60,000 bases of DNA from Antedon mediterranea (taxonomy: Eukaryota > Echinodermata > Crinoidea > Comatulida > Antedonidae): NCBI RefSeq assembly GCF_964355755.1, contig NC_092680.1, positions 9,403,001 to 9,463,000 of the forward strand. Direction: 5' to 3'. The position numbers and the translations under genes are program-made. The notes beneath the pieces are model-generated. The model did no database searches. It had not been told where the DNA came from and worked only from the letters and a program-made list of their open reading frames with translations. Of this stretch, positions 59,800 through 60,000 are shown piece after piece; position 1 is the stretch's first letter, and every line of letters starts with the position of its first letter.

Positions 59800-60000
59800 G
59801 ACAGTGCATCCTTTTTGTACATTTTTAGAGATGTCATCATAGTAAAAAATTATAATTCATTGCGGTATGTAATAATCTATCTGCACCAAAGTGGTTACTG
59901 CATAGTAAATACACGGAGGAATTTTTCTACAATTTTTAGTCAGTTGTGTATGGCTCGGTGGTGTGTGCTCGTGTCTATGGCACTCAAGGTACCGAGATCG
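59800..60000 (+). mobile_element. tRNA-headed repeat, copy 2, cut by the window edge
   Basis: Same sequence as 46536-46740 in opposite orientation: attgcggtatgtaataatct, accaaagtggttac, tatggctcggtggtgtgtgc, gcactcaaggtaccgaga. A B box would be expected just past the window end. Confidence 0.65.

Overview
This is an AT-rich, intron-rich nuclear window from an animal. The frequent 'taggcctag' words, the dense short terminal-inverted-repeat elements and the protein sequences suggest an invertebrate deuterostome, probably an echinoderm. That placement is an inference and is weak. No bacterial, organellar or viral gene was recognised, and there is no CRISPR array.

Two conserved genes lie on the plus strand. 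The first (221-27695) is a complete five-exon Ras-family GTPase of the RIT/Ric group, 213 residues, with all nucleotide-binding motifs and a basic tail without a CAAX box. The second (from 40021 to the window edge) is Integrator complex subunit 3 (INTS3). Twenty-five coding exons, about 815 residues, are visible, and the last roughly 200 residues should lie beyond the window. All splice junctions in both genes are GT-AG and keep the frame. The human orthologues lie near each other on chromosome 1q21-q22, so the pair may be an old linkage.

The 14-kb second intron of the RIT gene holds, on the opposite strand, a broken gene of a repetitive invertebrate family: an N-terminal helical part, a FEN/PIN-like nuclease domain, a CXC (tesmin/TSO1-like) cysteine motif and an acidic tail. 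It carries three separate lesions: a frameshift, an in-frame TGA, and an 11-bp tandem duplication that takes the acidic tail out of frame.

Most of the rest is repeats. There are three large minisatellites: 63/67-bp units at 22.5-24.5 kb, 45-bp units at 30.5-31.2 kb and 26-bp units at 41.4-42.5 kb. Many MITE-like elements have terminal inverted repeats, several of them flanked by TTAA, and one has a 10-bp target duplication. There are tRNA-derived SINEs, LINE 3' ends and a degraded SANT/Myb-like domain. A 2.4-kb nearly symmetrical inverted repeat lies between the two genes and ends about 300 bp upstream of the INTS3 start codon. It carries six AGGTCA direct repeats placed symmetrically about one axis.

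Layout: 1-220, 5' region of the RIT gene; 221-27695, RIT gene with repeat-filled introns; 27.7-37.2 kb, 3' region and intergenic DNA with the 45-bp minisatellite; 37.27-39.71 kb, large palindrome; 39.72-40.02 kb, likely INTS3 promoter; 40.02-60 kb, INTS3 with repeat-rich introns.
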